Below the pieces are notes generated by a model. The model was not told where the DNA came from and made no database searches. It saw only the letters and a list, made by a program, of their open reading frames with translations. The position numbers and the translations under genes are program-made. DNA of 64,000 nucleotides from Parafannyhessea umbonata (GTDB lineage: Bacteria; Actinomycetota; Coriobacteriia; Coriobacteriales; Atopobiaceae), in assembly GCF_900111255.1 (NCBI RefSeq), contig NZ_FOGP01000001.1, positions 532,894-596,893 of the forward strand. The letters are read 5' to 3'. Of this stretch, positions 24,093-32,882 are shown piece after piece (positions within the stretch are counted from its first letter, which is position 1; each line of letters begins with the position of its first letter).

Positions 24093-25142
24093 TCACGCGA
24101 ACATCGATTTCTTTTTAATGGATCTCCTGATCATCAACGTGATGCAAAAGGGCATGTATAAGCGTCGCTGTATTAGTTGGCGCTGCACATTTTCTTTCCT
24201 CGTGAGCAGGCCTGGATCGCAATTGCAGACCCCCTCCCGAAAGACGCTGTCGTTCGAAAGCTCGGCAATTTTCTTTCGCTTGCCAAGCAGTCCGAGGCTT
24301 CCATCCGATATAACCGCGAGCCGGATGGTCTCTAGCAACAGGAGAAACTCTTTTGTGGTGTACACGCCCCTGCATGAATCGAACAGGCCGTTCTCGGCGA
24401 GCGCGCATCTCATATTCTTCAGAACGCTCATGGCGACGTCGCGGAAATGGGGGTTGCATTTGTTTACCGAGGATTGGGACGAGATGCGATAGTTGTAGAA
24501 GGGCAGATCGAATACCTCTATGGACGTCGCTTGCGCATAGGCCGATATGTTGAACACGCTGTCCTGCATTCTCTTCAGCCCAGGCACAAAGCCCAGCCTT
24601 TTGTCATGAATGAAGGAGCTCCGGTATAGCTTGCCCCAGGGTACCCCGCAGTTCGTGGGTATTCCTTGTCTGCCAAAGTCACATGTCACCATGCAGTTCT
24701 TCACCAGTGACTTCTTTTCGTCTTGAGAGAAGACGTGGCGTTTGAAGTTGAAGAAACGTGACCGCTCGATTCTGTTTCGGTAGCTAGAGGAGAAGGCTCC
24801 GATGGCGATGTCCAGGTCGTGCTCCAGCGCGCAATCTAGTAGCGACATGAGAAGATCCGGTTCGATCCAGTCGTCTCCATCCAGAAAGGCTATGTAGGGT
24901 GCGGAAGCCTTTCCAATGCCGACGTTGCGTGCGACGGAAACGCCTGAATTGTGCTGAGAAATGAAATGCGCGTTGTCGCGACCAGATGCCCATTCCCTGC
25001 AGATGGAGGACGTGCCATCCGTGGAGCCATCGTCTACGACTATGATCTCGCACCTTTCACCGGGAAGCGAGGCAACGCTGTCGAGGCACTGCGAGGCATA
25101 GGCTTCCGTGTTGTACATCGTTATGACAACGGATAGGTCCAT
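24093..25142 (-). CDS. Family 2 glycosyltransferase (EpsJ-like)
   Basis: 349 residues from ATG 25142. GT-A motifs: SVVITMYNTEAYASQCLDS at the start, VVDDGSTDGTSSICREW, ISQHNSGVSVARNVG and the DXD-type LDGDDWIEPDL. The C-terminal part is typical of GT2 enzymes of variable loci (LVKNCMVTCDFG, YRSSFIHDKRLGFV). It is encoded against the direction of most of the locus and converges with the HAD gene 50 bases away. AT-richer codon use than the preceding genes suggests that it came with the imported block up to about 30.3 kb. Confidence 0.87.
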   Translation of the reverse strand: MDLSVVITMYNTEAYASQCLDSVASLPGERCEIIVVDDGSTDGTSSICREWASGRDNAHFISQHNSGVSVARNVGIGKASAPYIAFLDGDDWIEPDLLMSLLDCALEHDLDIAIGAFSSSYRNRIERSRFFNFKRHVFSQDEKKSLVKNCMVTCDFGRQGIPTNCGVPWGKLYRSSFIHDKRLGFVPGLKRMQDSVFNISAYAQATSIEVFDLPFYNYRISSQSSVNKCNPHFRDVAMSVLKNMRCALAENGLFDSCRGVYTTKEFLLLLETIRLAVISDGSLGLLGKRKKIAELSNDSVFREGVCNCDPGLLTRKENVQRQLIQRRLYMPFCITLMIRRSIKKKSMFA

Positions 25143-25515
25143 CTTGAAATCCCGCCTAATTCGGCATGGGCAATAGTTTAAGAAGTGAGCGACTGAATGG
25201 AATGAGCCTCTCATGCCCGAACCATAATAATAGAAGATGGCGCTCCCCGACGTTGACGTCGCTTTAAATCCGTCGCTTTAAATCAACCACAAGTGGTCGG
25301 ATTAAGCGACTGATAGCCGAATCGTATGTTTATACTCAACTGATGAGGACTGATTGTTGAGTAATGTGCTCAGCGTGGTGCCGTAAGAGCAGTTGGTTTT
25401 CTCTTCGTGAAAGGGGTCGGGCGCGTCCCTGAGCCGATGTCGGTCAATGCGAAGAATCGCCGCGCGACGCGCATGGAGTTTTGCGTCACTTAAGGTGGAA
25501 GGCTGGGCTGTCATA
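25143..25515. promoter_or_regulatory. Divergent promoter region with repeat and palindrome
   Basis: About 370 bases between divergent genes. CGTCGCTTTAAATC occurs twice in tandem (25257-25270 and 25271-25284), and the second copy is the left arm of a large inverted repeat, 25272-25290 with 25293-25310 (GTCGCTT...CCAC against GTGG...AAGCGAC). Candidate -10 boxes such as TATACT lie near 25331. The palindrome could be an operator for both genes. Confidence 0.5.
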
Positions 25516-26784
25516 GTGTCTGAGAATGCGCCGTCAATCGAAGTGCCGATTCAACGTGGTCCTCGCCGTCGCGCGGAACTGGTTGGGAAGAGGGTTGGAT
25601 TACCGACTGTTCTTCTTGAGCGACTTGCTCTGTTTGCGATTGTCCTACGCGTGTTTATGATGATAGCGTGGAGTCCTATTGCGACGGCGAGTCCGGAACT
25701 ATCTGCGCTGAAGCTTTGTTATCTGTCAGATGCTCTCGTAATGGCCGTATGTATCCTTATTCTTTTCGTGCGTGCCGGGCGATGGGGGGTTATCGGCTGT
25801 CTTGTTCTTGCTTTGGGCGTAACGGTAATGTACTTGTCGGCCGAACTGTCTCACAGCGATAGCTTGATGATTGACTTGCTAGTGGTATTCACGGTGTCAT
25901 TTGTTGAGCCGCGTAGACTGTGCAAGACGTATGCAATCGTAGCGCTCATCTCGATTGTCATTGTGATGCTGCTCTCGATGACGGGGGCCATTATAATGCG
26001 TGAGTTTATTCCAAATGGGCGGCTTGTCTTTGCTTATGGCTTCGGCCACCCAAATACTCTTGGCGGCCTTCTGCTTAGCGCGTTGGGTGCGCTTATGTAT
26101 GTCTACTGGGATTCCAGGCACTGGGCCATTTCCTTCGTGCTTGCGGTTGTTGCCGCGGTTTTCGCGAAGGTAACGCTTAGCTCCAATTCTGCGGCCGCGT
26201 TACTCGTCATTGTCGCGTTCGCATGTTTCGTGGGGCATATTGACGCCACCAGGTCGGTTGTCGCACGCTTACGACGGATGTGGGTGCCGTTGTTAATCCT
26301 TGCACCCACGGTCCTTGGCTTGATCATGCTTCTGCTCACTGCAAATCATGGAGGGTATGGCATCCTTGCGGATATAGTGGATAGACTTACGCATCTCCGT
26401 CCGTCTTTTGCGAATCAGTACTATGTCGCAAATGGTGGCTTTACGCTCTTCGGCAGGCCATACGTTCATTCGTCTACGTATCACAACGGCTTAGGATTCG
26501 CTGCCGTGGACAGTTCTTATTCATACATGTCGCTCGTCAATGGAATGGTCGCTCTGCTGGCTTGTTTCGTGGCTTACGTTGTCTTGGTGGTTCGATCGCG
26601 AGGGAAACGGGTTCATCCATTTGCCGTCGCCGCAATCCTCATCTACGTTGTATACGGGGTGGTAGAAGGCTATCCAATGTATCTGCACTCGAATTTTACG
26701 CTCCTGCTATTGGCGGGTCTCGGTAGGACTGCCCTGAGCCGCCCTACCGAGATCCGGCGCTCACCGACAGGGGTTAATGGATAG
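25516..26784 (+). CDS. Wzy-like O-antigen polymerase/ligase membrane protein (A)
   Basis: About 422 residues from GTG 25516 (GGAAGG upstream); an ATG at 25447 would add 23 residues. Some 10-11 hydrophobic segments, beginning near LLERLALFAIVLRVFMMIA. The stretch IPNGRLVFAYGFGHPNTLGG and later ANGGFTLFGRPYV with a C-terminal YLHSNFTLLLLAGL recur almost unchanged in the protein at 38062-39315. Wzy polymerases join lipid-linked repeat units outside the membrane; ligases of the same fold exist, and sequence alone does not separate them. The charged outer loop carrying HPNTLG is a good candidate for the catalytic region. Confidence 0.75.
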   Translation: MSENAPSIEVPIQRGPRRRAELVGKRVGLPTVLLERLALFAIVLRVFMMIAWSPIATASPELSALKLCYLSDALVMAVCILILFVRAGRWGVIGCLVLALGVTVMYLSAELSHSDSLMIDLLVVFTVSFVEPRRLCKTYAIVALISIVIVMLLSMTGAIIMREFIPNGRLVFAYGFGHPNTLGGLLLSALGALMYVYWDSRHWAISFVLAVVAAVFAKVTLSSNSAAALLVIVAFACFVGHIDATRSVVARLRRMWVPLLILAPTVLGLIMLLLTANHGGYGILADIVDRLTHLRPSFANQYYVANGGFTLFGRPYVHSSTYHNGLGFAAVDSSYSYMSLVNGMVALLACFVAYVVLVVRSRGKRVHPFAVAAILIYVVYGVVEGYPMYLHSNFTLLLLAGLGRTALSRPTEIRRSPTGVNG

Positions 26785-27017
26785 TTCTGCTGGGGCGGCG
26801 TGTCTGGCAAGTGTGGTGATTGATATTGTATTTTTTGGCGATTGCGCCTTGTGGGCTATGTGCGATGTATCATCCTGCTCGTATGGAAAAGGGCGCGTGA
26901 AGTGTAACAACTGTTCTTTTCAGCGGTTGTGTTGCAGATGAGCGCGAGCATTTAACGGGCGTCGTGCACGGTTTCCTTCTATGCGCTTTTCCGTGCGTGT
27001 ACTGATTGTGATACCTA
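26785..27017. other. Gap before the first flippase gene
   Basis: No gene seen in 233 bases. TGATATTGTATTTTTTGG near 26820 is AT-rich and might hold promoter elements, but I find no convincing pair of hexamers. No clear ribosome-binding site precedes the next ATG. Confidence 0.3.
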
Positions 27018-28529
27018 ATGATAAGTGAAAAAAGTAATACTGACGGTACGGAAGATAGCCTTGGGTCGCGGGTCGCGGGCGCAGCGAAGTGGTCCGTTTT
27101 TACGCAGGTAGTGTCCAAGCTTATATCGCCTGTCACCACTATGGTGCTCGCACGCCTACTCTCTCCCGCTGCGTTTGGCGTTGTCGCCAGCGCAACGATG
27201 ATAACGTCTCTTGCAGATACGATTTCAGACTCCGGCTTCCAACGCTACTTGATACAACACCGGTTTTCGAGTGATGACGAACTCTCTCTTTCGGCATGCG
27301 TTGCGTTCTGGACGAACCTTGCCGTCTCGGTCGTCATTGCATTCTTTGTGATTCTCTCTAGACAATGGCTAGCTACATTAGTTGGGAGTGATGGTTGGGG
27401 AGACTTGCTTGCAGTGGCCTCATTGTCTCTACCGCTTACCTCTCTCTCCAGTGTCCAAACGGCTCTCTATCAACGTAGGTTTGACTTCCGTACGCTGTTT
27501 GGCTCGCGGGTGGGCTCGAGCCTGCTAATTCTCGCTGTGTCCGTACCGCTTGCGGCATTTGGTCTCGGCCCGTGGTCGATGGTCGTGGGTACCCTCACTT
27601 CGAATCTGTTTCTAGCCTTTTGGCTTACGGCTAATTCCCCCTGGAAGCCTACGCTCCGATATAGTTTTTGGGTACTGCGGCATATGCTTTCTTACGGCCT
27701 CTGGATCCTCGGTGAAGCGGCGGCCACGTGGGTCAACATGTGGGCAGGCACATTTATCATAGGTCGCCTGATGGATCAGACTCACGTCGGGTTCTATAAG
27801 ACTTCAACCTCGATGTCAAACTCTATCATTACACTGGTTACTTCTGCTGTGTTGCCTGTTGTGTTTGTTGCGCTCTCCGAAGTCCAGAATGACCCGTCTC
27901 GCTTTCGACATGTATTTCTGCGTATGCAGGGTTATCTTGCCCTCGGCGTTGTTCCCCTTACGTTCGGAGTACTTGTCTACCGTGATCTGACTACGTTGCT
28001 GCTTCTTGGATCCCAATGGTCGGAGACCGCGCTCTTCTTTGGCCTGTGGACTGCTGCCAGCGCTCTCGTGGTTGTAATTGGCTTCATGTGCTCTGAAGCG
28101 TATCGCGCCCTTGGGCGGCCGGAGCTTTGCGCTTTCGTTCAGGTGGCGTTCCTTGTGCCGTTCTTGCCTGTTATGTGGTGGAGCGCGTCGGTGGGCTACG
28201 ATGCCGTCACGTGGGCTATGCCTGCCACTAAGTTGTGTTTGGTGGTTATACAGATGCCTATCTTATGGAAGGTCGCACGCATTGGGCCTCTGCGTATGTT
28301 GGGGAATATGCGATGGGTCTTTGTGGCTTCCGCAGCTGCAATGATACCGGGAGTTGTGATTACAAGTGTTTCTGGTTCCCCAGCGGTTGCAGCTGCTTCT
28401 GCCGTGTGCTCGGTTGTTATTTACCTGGGATTCGTCGTTGTACAGCCGGATATGCGGCAAAACGCGCTGGCGCTCTTGAAGCGTCTCGGCCTTAAACCGT
28501 CCCTCCCGGGAAGCGGTTTTGGTCGGTGA
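27018..28529 (+). CDS. Wzx-type polysaccharide flippase (MOP superfamily, copy 1)
   Basis: 503 residues with about 12-14 membrane segments. The N-terminus GAAKWSVFTQVVSKLISPVT and the following TMVLARLLSPAAFGVVA are typical of the polysaccharide-transport subfamily (WzxC/TuaB-like), as are SDTISDSGFQRYLIQ-type motifs around residue 70 and LWILGEAAATWVNMWAGTFI near 230. It would flip undecaprenyl-pyrophosphate-linked repeat units outward. A second flippase is encoded at 40679-41974; the two are not closely alike. The start ATG lacks a good ribosome-binding site. Confidence 0.85.
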   Translation: MISEKSNTDGTEDSLGSRVAGAAKWSVFTQVVSKLISPVTTMVLARLLSPAAFGVVASATMITSLADTISDSGFQRYLIQHRFSSDDELSLSACVAFWTNLAVSVVIAFFVILSRQWLATLVGSDGWGDLLAVASLSLPLTSLSSVQTALYQRRFDFRTLFGSRVGSSLLILAVSVPLAAFGLGPWSMVVGTLTSNLFLAFWLTANSPWKPTLRYSFWVLRHMLSYGLWILGEAAATWVNMWAGTFIIGRLMDQTHVGFYKTSTSMSNSIITLVTSAVLPVVFVALSEVQNDPSRFRHVFLRMQGYLALGVVPLTFGVLVYRDLTTLLLLGSQWSETALFFGLWTAASALVVVIGFMCSEAYRALGRPELCAFVQVAFLVPFLPVMWWSASVGYDAVTWAMPATKLCLVVIQMPILWKVARIGPLRMLGNMRWVFVASAAAMIPGVVITSVSGSPAVAAASAVCSVVIYLGFVVVQPDMRQNALALLKRLGLKPSLPGSGFGR

Positions 28530-28618
28530 GATTGAGCTAGTGTTATTGTTTCCTTGGCCTTGCACCTGTCATGACTGCGCTCGTCGGGTTGTTCATAAGA
28601 ATAGTGAGGGTTTCAATA

Positions 28619-29572
28619 ATGACTGCGAGAGAATTCCTGAAGGAGAATCTGCCGGCTGGCATGGTTGAGGCCGTTGTGTACGCGAAGACGAGGAACAAGA
28701 TCAGAAAAAGGAAAGCGCTCGATTCCTCGAAAATGCCGGACGAGATAACGAGGCTTTATGAGGAGCGTACGAGCGCGTCGCTTGACTTAGCTCATCCGCA
28801 CACCTACAACGAAAAGATCCAGTGGATGAAGGCGTATCATTCGACGCCGGAATACGGGAGGCTTGCTGACAAGTATCTCGTTCGGAATTTCGTTGCGGAT
28901 CGAATCGGTGAAAAATATCTGTCAAAGCTGTATGGAGTTTGGGACAGCGCAGATGAAATCGATTTTTCCAGTTTGCCACAGAGTTTTGTACTCAAGGCAA
29001 CCCATGGCTGCCAGTGGAATGTCATAGTTCCTGACAAAACGAAGCTGGATGAGAGGGTGACGCGCCGGAGACTGGCGCGGTGGCTCAAGCTTGATTACGC
29101 TTTCATTTCTGATTATGAACTGCACTATCGGTTCTGTGAGCCGAGGATAATAGCTGAGGAGTATCTGACGAACGGGAGTCTATCCGACGGGTCGGGCGAC
29201 GATCTTTGGGATTATAAGTTCTGGTGTTTTGGGGGGAGATGTCACTTCGTACAGTTTCTCTCTAATCGTGCAACTGGTCTCGAGATGGCTTTCTTTAATA
29301 GGGAGTGGGAGAAGACGCCGTTCGTCTATAGCTATCCGCGTAACGAGCGCGAGATAGCAAAGCCCGAGAATCTTGACGAGATGATAGAGGCGGCCGAGGC
29401 GTTGGCAGCTGGATTCCCTCATGTTCGCGTAGATTTTTACCGTATGTCGGACGGTCGCATTGTTTTCGGCGAAATGACTTTCACTTCGATGGGTGGGTAC
29501 TGTGACTGGGATCCGCCAGAGACAGATGAAGCTCTTGGAGGTCTATTCGAGCTGCCCAAGCGTCCTTACTAA
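28619..29572 (+). CDS. TupA-like ATP-grasp protein
   Basis: 317 residues from ATG 28619 (GAGGG upstream); an in-frame ATG at 28571 is less likely. The pattern HPHTYNEKIQWMKAYH, LADKYLVRNFVADRIG, FVLKATHGCQWNVIV and later VRVDFYRMSDGRIVFGEMTF is that of the TupA-like ATP-grasp family first noted in teichuronopeptide synthesis. The final Asp/Glu-rich EMTF strand is where Mg-ATP is bound. Such enzymes are thought to attach an amino acid or similar group to a sugar acid of the polymer, which would suit a locus with a UDP-sugar dehydrogenase. Substrate unknown. Confidence 0.8.
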   Translation: MTAREFLKENLPAGMVEAVVYAKTRNKIRKRKALDSSKMPDEITRLYEERTSASLDLAHPHTYNEKIQWMKAYHSTPEYGRLADKYLVRNFVADRIGEKYLSKLYGVWDSADEIDFSSLPQSFVLKATHGCQWNVIVPDKTKLDERVTRRRLARWLKLDYAFISDYELHYRFCEPRIIAEEYLTNGSLSDGSGDDLWDYKFWCFGGRCHFVQFLSNRATGLEMAFFNREWEKTPFVYSYPRNEREIAKPENLDEMIEAAEALAAGFPHVRVDFYRMSDGRIVFGEMTFTSMGGYCDWDPPETDEALGGLFELPKRPY

Positions 29573-29675
29573 ATAAATTGAGCGTTTATAGGTATTCCGA
29601 CTTGGCTATAGCTTGTCAAGGATGAGGTGGCGAGGGCAATCGAGCCAACAAATCGGGATGAACGATCCCTCGTCG

Positions 29676-30212
29676 TTATATTGGGATAAAGGTATTGTCT
29701 AGCGTGCTTGAGTGCTGGATAATCCTAAGGCCTTGTCCGACAACGGTAACGTTATCGGGTACGTCCTTTGTGACAACTGCGTTGGCTCCAATTCTGACGT
29801 TATCCCCTATACTGCAGCGCCCGATAATCTTGGCGCCCGCTCCAATGTATACGTTGTCTCCTATTGTGGGGGCGCCTGCACCTTGCGAGCCGTTTAAGTT
29901 GTTACTACCAATCGTTACATGTTGAAATATGCAACAATTGTCACCAATTATCGCTTTCTGGGATATGAAGATGCCGAATAGCCCATGCGGGAACGTTATG
30001 TTTTTACCGATACGCGCGCTCAAGGGCAAGAAACAGCCATATTTTATGCATAGAGAGTTGTATTTTCTATTTAATAGAAGTCTTCCAATCTTCGTTGATT
30101 CTCTATGGTTAATCTTGTGGCGAATCTGAAGAACTTTCGATGAATCCAGCATATGTTTATTGGAGCGTGTGATAAGGGGTTTTAGGTAAGCCCTTGTTAG
30201 TTTCATGGCCAT
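29676..30212 (-). CDS. Serine O-acetyltransferase-like hexapeptide acetyltransferase
   Basis: 178 residues from ATG 30212, preceded by GGAGGG. The first 70 residues are helical. A left-handed beta-helix follows with hexapeptide repeats (IGKNITFPHG, IGDNCCIFQHVTIGSN, IGDNVYIGAGAKIIG, IGDNVRIGANAVVTKDV). The H in FQHVTIG and the GAGAP acetyl-CoA loop match CysE/NeuO-like enzymes. In a polysaccharide locus it more probably O-acetylates a sugar than makes O-acetylserine. It is on the minus strand, in AT-rich DNA like its neighbours. GC content drops here and recovers after about 30.4 kb. Confidence 0.82.
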   Translation of the reverse strand: MAMKLTRAYLKPLITRSNKHMLDSSKVLQIRHKINHRESTKIGRLLLNRKYNSLCIKYGCFLPLSARIGKNITFPHGLFGIFISQKAIIGDNCCIFQHVTIGSNNLNGSQGAGAPTIGDNVYIGAGAKIIGRCSIGDNVRIGANAVVTKDVPDNVTVVGQGLRIIQHSSTLDNTFIPI

Positions 30213-30449
30213 GTAATACCCTCCGGAGATGCAAGACTGGGAACGATAATCGTTAACAGTATATTGGTCATTGTTGCAATCGTGGCGTTCGCTGAGCAGC
30301 ATCTTTCTTTGGCCATCGTCGAAGGATGAGTGATGAGTTGGTTTGGGGCTCCATTGGCTGTAAGGATGAGCTATGGGTTTTGACCCCTTAAGCGGTACGA
30401 CTGAAGTGCAAGAATTGACGCTGTTTCATTCCTGAATGTAGGTATTCCA
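30213..30449. other. Gap between low-GC and high-GC parts of the locus
   Basis: 237 bases without a recognised gene between divergent genes. Composition changes from AT-rich to GC-rich across it. No clear promoter hexamers found. Confidence 0.3.
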
Positions 30450-31472
30450 ATGGCTAGAATCCTCCTCTCCGCCCCTTCCTTCTTTGGCTATCGTCAGCGG
30501 GTGAGCGATGAGCTGGTTAAACAGGGCCATCACGTTGATTGCATCGATGACAGGCCTAGCGAGGGCGTGGTGTTTAAGTCATTGGGGCGAATCAGCTATG
30601 GCCTCGTCGACGGTTTGGTTGAAGTGCATGCCACGCGAGTTCGTGAGCAGATTCAAGGCGGTGCATACGACCAGTTCTTGTATATGGGTGGCATGTCGTT
30701 CTGTTTCACCAGGGAGCAGTTCGCCCGCATTCGCGAGGCGGGGGAGGCGCGTGGCATGCGCTTCGTCGCTTACCTCTGGGACGCGCTATCAAACTGCCAG
30801 AGATTCGCTGAGTGTGCCGATCTGTTTGACGAGGTCATGTCCTTCGAGCCAGGGGACTGCGAGTCGGGGGAGATTTCGCTCAGACCTCTGTTTTACGGCG
30901 ACGCGTACCAAGGGCTGCCGGTGGGGGACGAGGCGTCCTTCGACTATGACGCGTGCTTCATTGGAAGCGTGCACCAGCCCAGCAAGTTCGAAGCGGTTTC
31001 GTCTATCTGTCAGTCGCTCAGAGAGAGCGGGATGAGGATCTTCTCGTATTTCTACATGCCCTCGACGTCCGCCGAGCTGTTGAGGAAGGCGACTAACCCG
31101 GCGTATCGTGGCGTGACGTTCGAGCATGAGTCGATCTCGGCCGAGAAGGTGTCCGACATCTACGCGCGCTCGGTGGCGATCATCGACTCGCCTCAGGCGC
31201 ACCAGCGCGGACTTACCATGCGCACGCTTGAGACCCTGGGCGCGAAGAGGAAGCTCATTACTGCGAATGCGGACGTTCGCAACTACGACTTCTACAAGTA
31301 CGGCAACGTTGCCGTCTGGGACGAGAGTCGCGGCATTGACGCTGCGTTTTTCTCGGAGCCTTACCAAGAGCTGCCCAAAGAGATATACGATGGTTACTCG
31401 ATAGCATCGTTTGTCCGAAGTCTGGTGGGCGAGGGTGAGCCCTATTCCGGATATGAGAAGGGTGGCCGATGA
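30450..31472 (+). CDS. GT-B type glycosyltransferase (CgeB/family 1-like)
   Basis: 340 residues. It begins with a Rossmann-like strand (ARILLSAPSFFGYRQRVSDEL) and has a second-domain pattern with SVAIIDSPQAHQRGLTMRTLETLGAKRKLITAN, of which the conserved core is GLTMRTLETLGAKRKLITAN. This CgeB/CapH-like type is seen in capsule loci. The donor sugar cannot be read from the sequence. It starts the second plus-strand run, and the last four bases overlap the epimerase gene. Confidence 0.75.
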   Translation: MARILLSAPSFFGYRQRVSDELVKQGHHVDCIDDRPSEGVVFKSLGRISYGLVDGLVEVHATRVREQIQGGAYDQFLYMGGMSFCFTREQFARIREAGEARGMRFVAYLWDALSNCQRFAECADLFDEVMSFEPGDCESGEISLRPLFYGDAYQGLPVGDEASFDYDACFIGSVHQPSKFEAVSSICQSLRESGMRIFSYFYMPSTSAELLRKATNPAYRGVTFEHESISAEKVSDIYARSVAIIDSPQAHQRGLTMRTLETLGAKRKLITANADVRNYDFYKYGNVAVWDESRGIDAAFFSEPYQELPKEIYDGYSIASFVRSLVGEGEPYSGYEKGGR

Positions 31473-32308
31473 GGGTCTTGGTAACTGGCGCCGATGGGTA
31501 CATCGGCAGGGGCGTGGTTCAGCGACTGCTGGATGACGGGGTCGAGGTGGACGCCTGGGGGCTTCTGCCGTGCGGGCTCTCGCATCCGCTGTTGAGCGAA
31601 CACGTGGGCGATGTCTTCGAGCTTGAGCTCGAGGGCGCTGACCTGCCCGATGCCCTGCTTCATCTTGCTTGGCGCAACGGCTTCGTGCACAACGACATGT
31701 CGCACCTCGATGACCTCCCTAAGCACTATGCGTTCATCAAGCGATGCGTGGAGGCCGGCGTGCGCCACGTTGCCGTGATGGGGTCCATGCACGAGGTGGG
31801 CTATCACGAGGGCGTGGTCTGCGAGGACACGCCGTGTCGACCCACGACGCCCTATGGCGTCTCGAAGAACGCGCTGCGCCAGCTCTGCCAGGAGCTGTGC
31901 CGCCAGCATGACGTGACGTTCCAGTGGCTGAGGGGGTTCTACCTCGTCTCGAATGATGGCAGGGGCTCGTCGATCTTCGCGAAGATCGTCCAGGCCGCGC
32001 GCGAGGGCAAGGCCGAGTTCCCGTTCACGAGCGGCACGTGCAAGTACGACTTCCTTCCCTATGACCAGTTCTGCGCGCAGGTCGTTGCCGCGGTCGAGCA
32101 GACGGACGTCGACGGGATCATCAACATCTGCTCTGGAGAGCCCGTTGCGCTTGGCGAGTACATCGAGGGCTTCATCAAGGAGAACGACCTGGGCATCAGC
32201 CTTGCGTATGGGCGCTATCCCGACCGTCCGTACGACTCGCCTGCCATTTGGGGCGATAACTCCAAGATCCAGGCCATCCTTGCCCGTCGGGAGGGACGCG
32301 ATGCGTAG
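31469..32308 (+). CDS. NAD-dependent epimerase/dehydratase (extended SDR)
   Basis: 279 residues. N-terminal NAD motif VTGADGYIGRG (5-15) and active-site pair Y-x3-K in TPYGVSKNAL (near residues 131-135), with MGSMHEVGYHEG as the substrate-side segment. Members convert nucleotide sugars by 4-keto chemistry; whether it epimerises, reduces or dehydrates cannot be decided. Somewhat shorter than GalE-type enzymes (about 330). Overlaps the previous gene by four bases and the acetyltransferase gene by eight. Confidence 0.85.
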   Translation: MRVLVTGADGYIGRGVVQRLLDDGVEVDAWGLLPCGLSHPLLSEHVGDVFELELEGADLPDALLHLAWRNGFVHNDMSHLDDLPKHYAFIKRCVEAGVRHVAVMGSMHEVGYHEGVVCEDTPCRPTTPYGVSKNALRQLCQELCRQHDVTFQWLRGFYLVSNDGRGSSIFAKIVQAAREGKAEFPFTSGTCKYDFLPYDQFCAQVVAAVEQTDVDGIINICSGEPVALGEYIEGFIKENDLGISLAYGRYPDRPYDSPAIWGDNSKIQAILARREGRDA

Positions 32309-32882
32309 CCAGTACGGGCTTGGCGAGTTTCTGGGCAACTGCGTCTACCTTGCTTACACGAAGCTGCGCTTTCCCGGGGCGCGTCTCGTGCGCCTGCCGT
32401 TCTACCTGAGGGGCGGTAAGGCGCGCCTGCGCTATGGCCGTGGGCTCACGGTTGGCTACGGCTGCAGGTTCGACCTTGCGGGCGAGGGCGTGGTGCTCGA
32501 GATCGGCGATGACTGCAAGATGAACGACCGCGTGCACATCGTGGCGCACGAGTCCGTGCGCATTGGCGACGGCGTGCTCATGGCATCGAACATCTTCATC
32601 TCGGATACGAGCCACGGCAGCTTTATGGAAGATGCCTCCGCCCCTGATGTCGCGCCGGACGACCGTCCACTGGTGACCAAGCCCACGACGATTGGCAGCA
32701 ACGTCTGGGTGGGCGAGGGCGTGTGCATCATGCCCGGCGTCACCATTGGCGACGGGTGCACGATTGGCGCGAACTCCGTGGTGACGAAGTCCGTCCCTGC
32801 AAACACTGTGGTCGCTGGCGCGCCTGCCCGTGCGATTCGTCGCTGGAACGAAGAGAGCCGCGCATGGGAGAGGGTGAGATAG
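32301..32882 (+). CDS. Hexapeptide-repeat acyltransferase (WcaF/Maa-like)
   Basis: 193 residues; the ATG lies inside the end of the epimerase gene with GGGAGGGACG upstream. Left-handed beta-helix repeats: LEIGDDCKMNDRVHIVAHES, IGDGVLMASNIFISDTSHG, IGSNVWVGEGVCIMPGVTIG, and IGANSVVTKSVPANTVVAGA with the acetyl-CoA binding AGAPARAI end. It probably O-acetylates a sugar of the repeat unit. Translation is coupled to the neighbours on both sides (TAGTG with the next gene). Confidence 0.87.
   Translation: MRSQYGLGEFLGNCVYLAYTKLRFPGARLVRLPFYLRGGKARLRYGRGLTVGYGCRFDLAGEGVVLEIGDDCKMNDRVHIVAHESVRIGDGVLMASNIFISDTSHGSFMEDASAPDVAPDDRPLVTKPTTIGSNVWVGEGVCIMPGVTIGDGCTIGANSVVTKSVPANTVVAGAPARAIRRWNEESRAWERVR

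Noticed and set aside
29695-30129. Plus-strand small proteins opposite the acetyltransferase
   Set aside because: Hexapeptide repeats on the minus strand explain the periodic sequence; the plus-strand frames are shadows.
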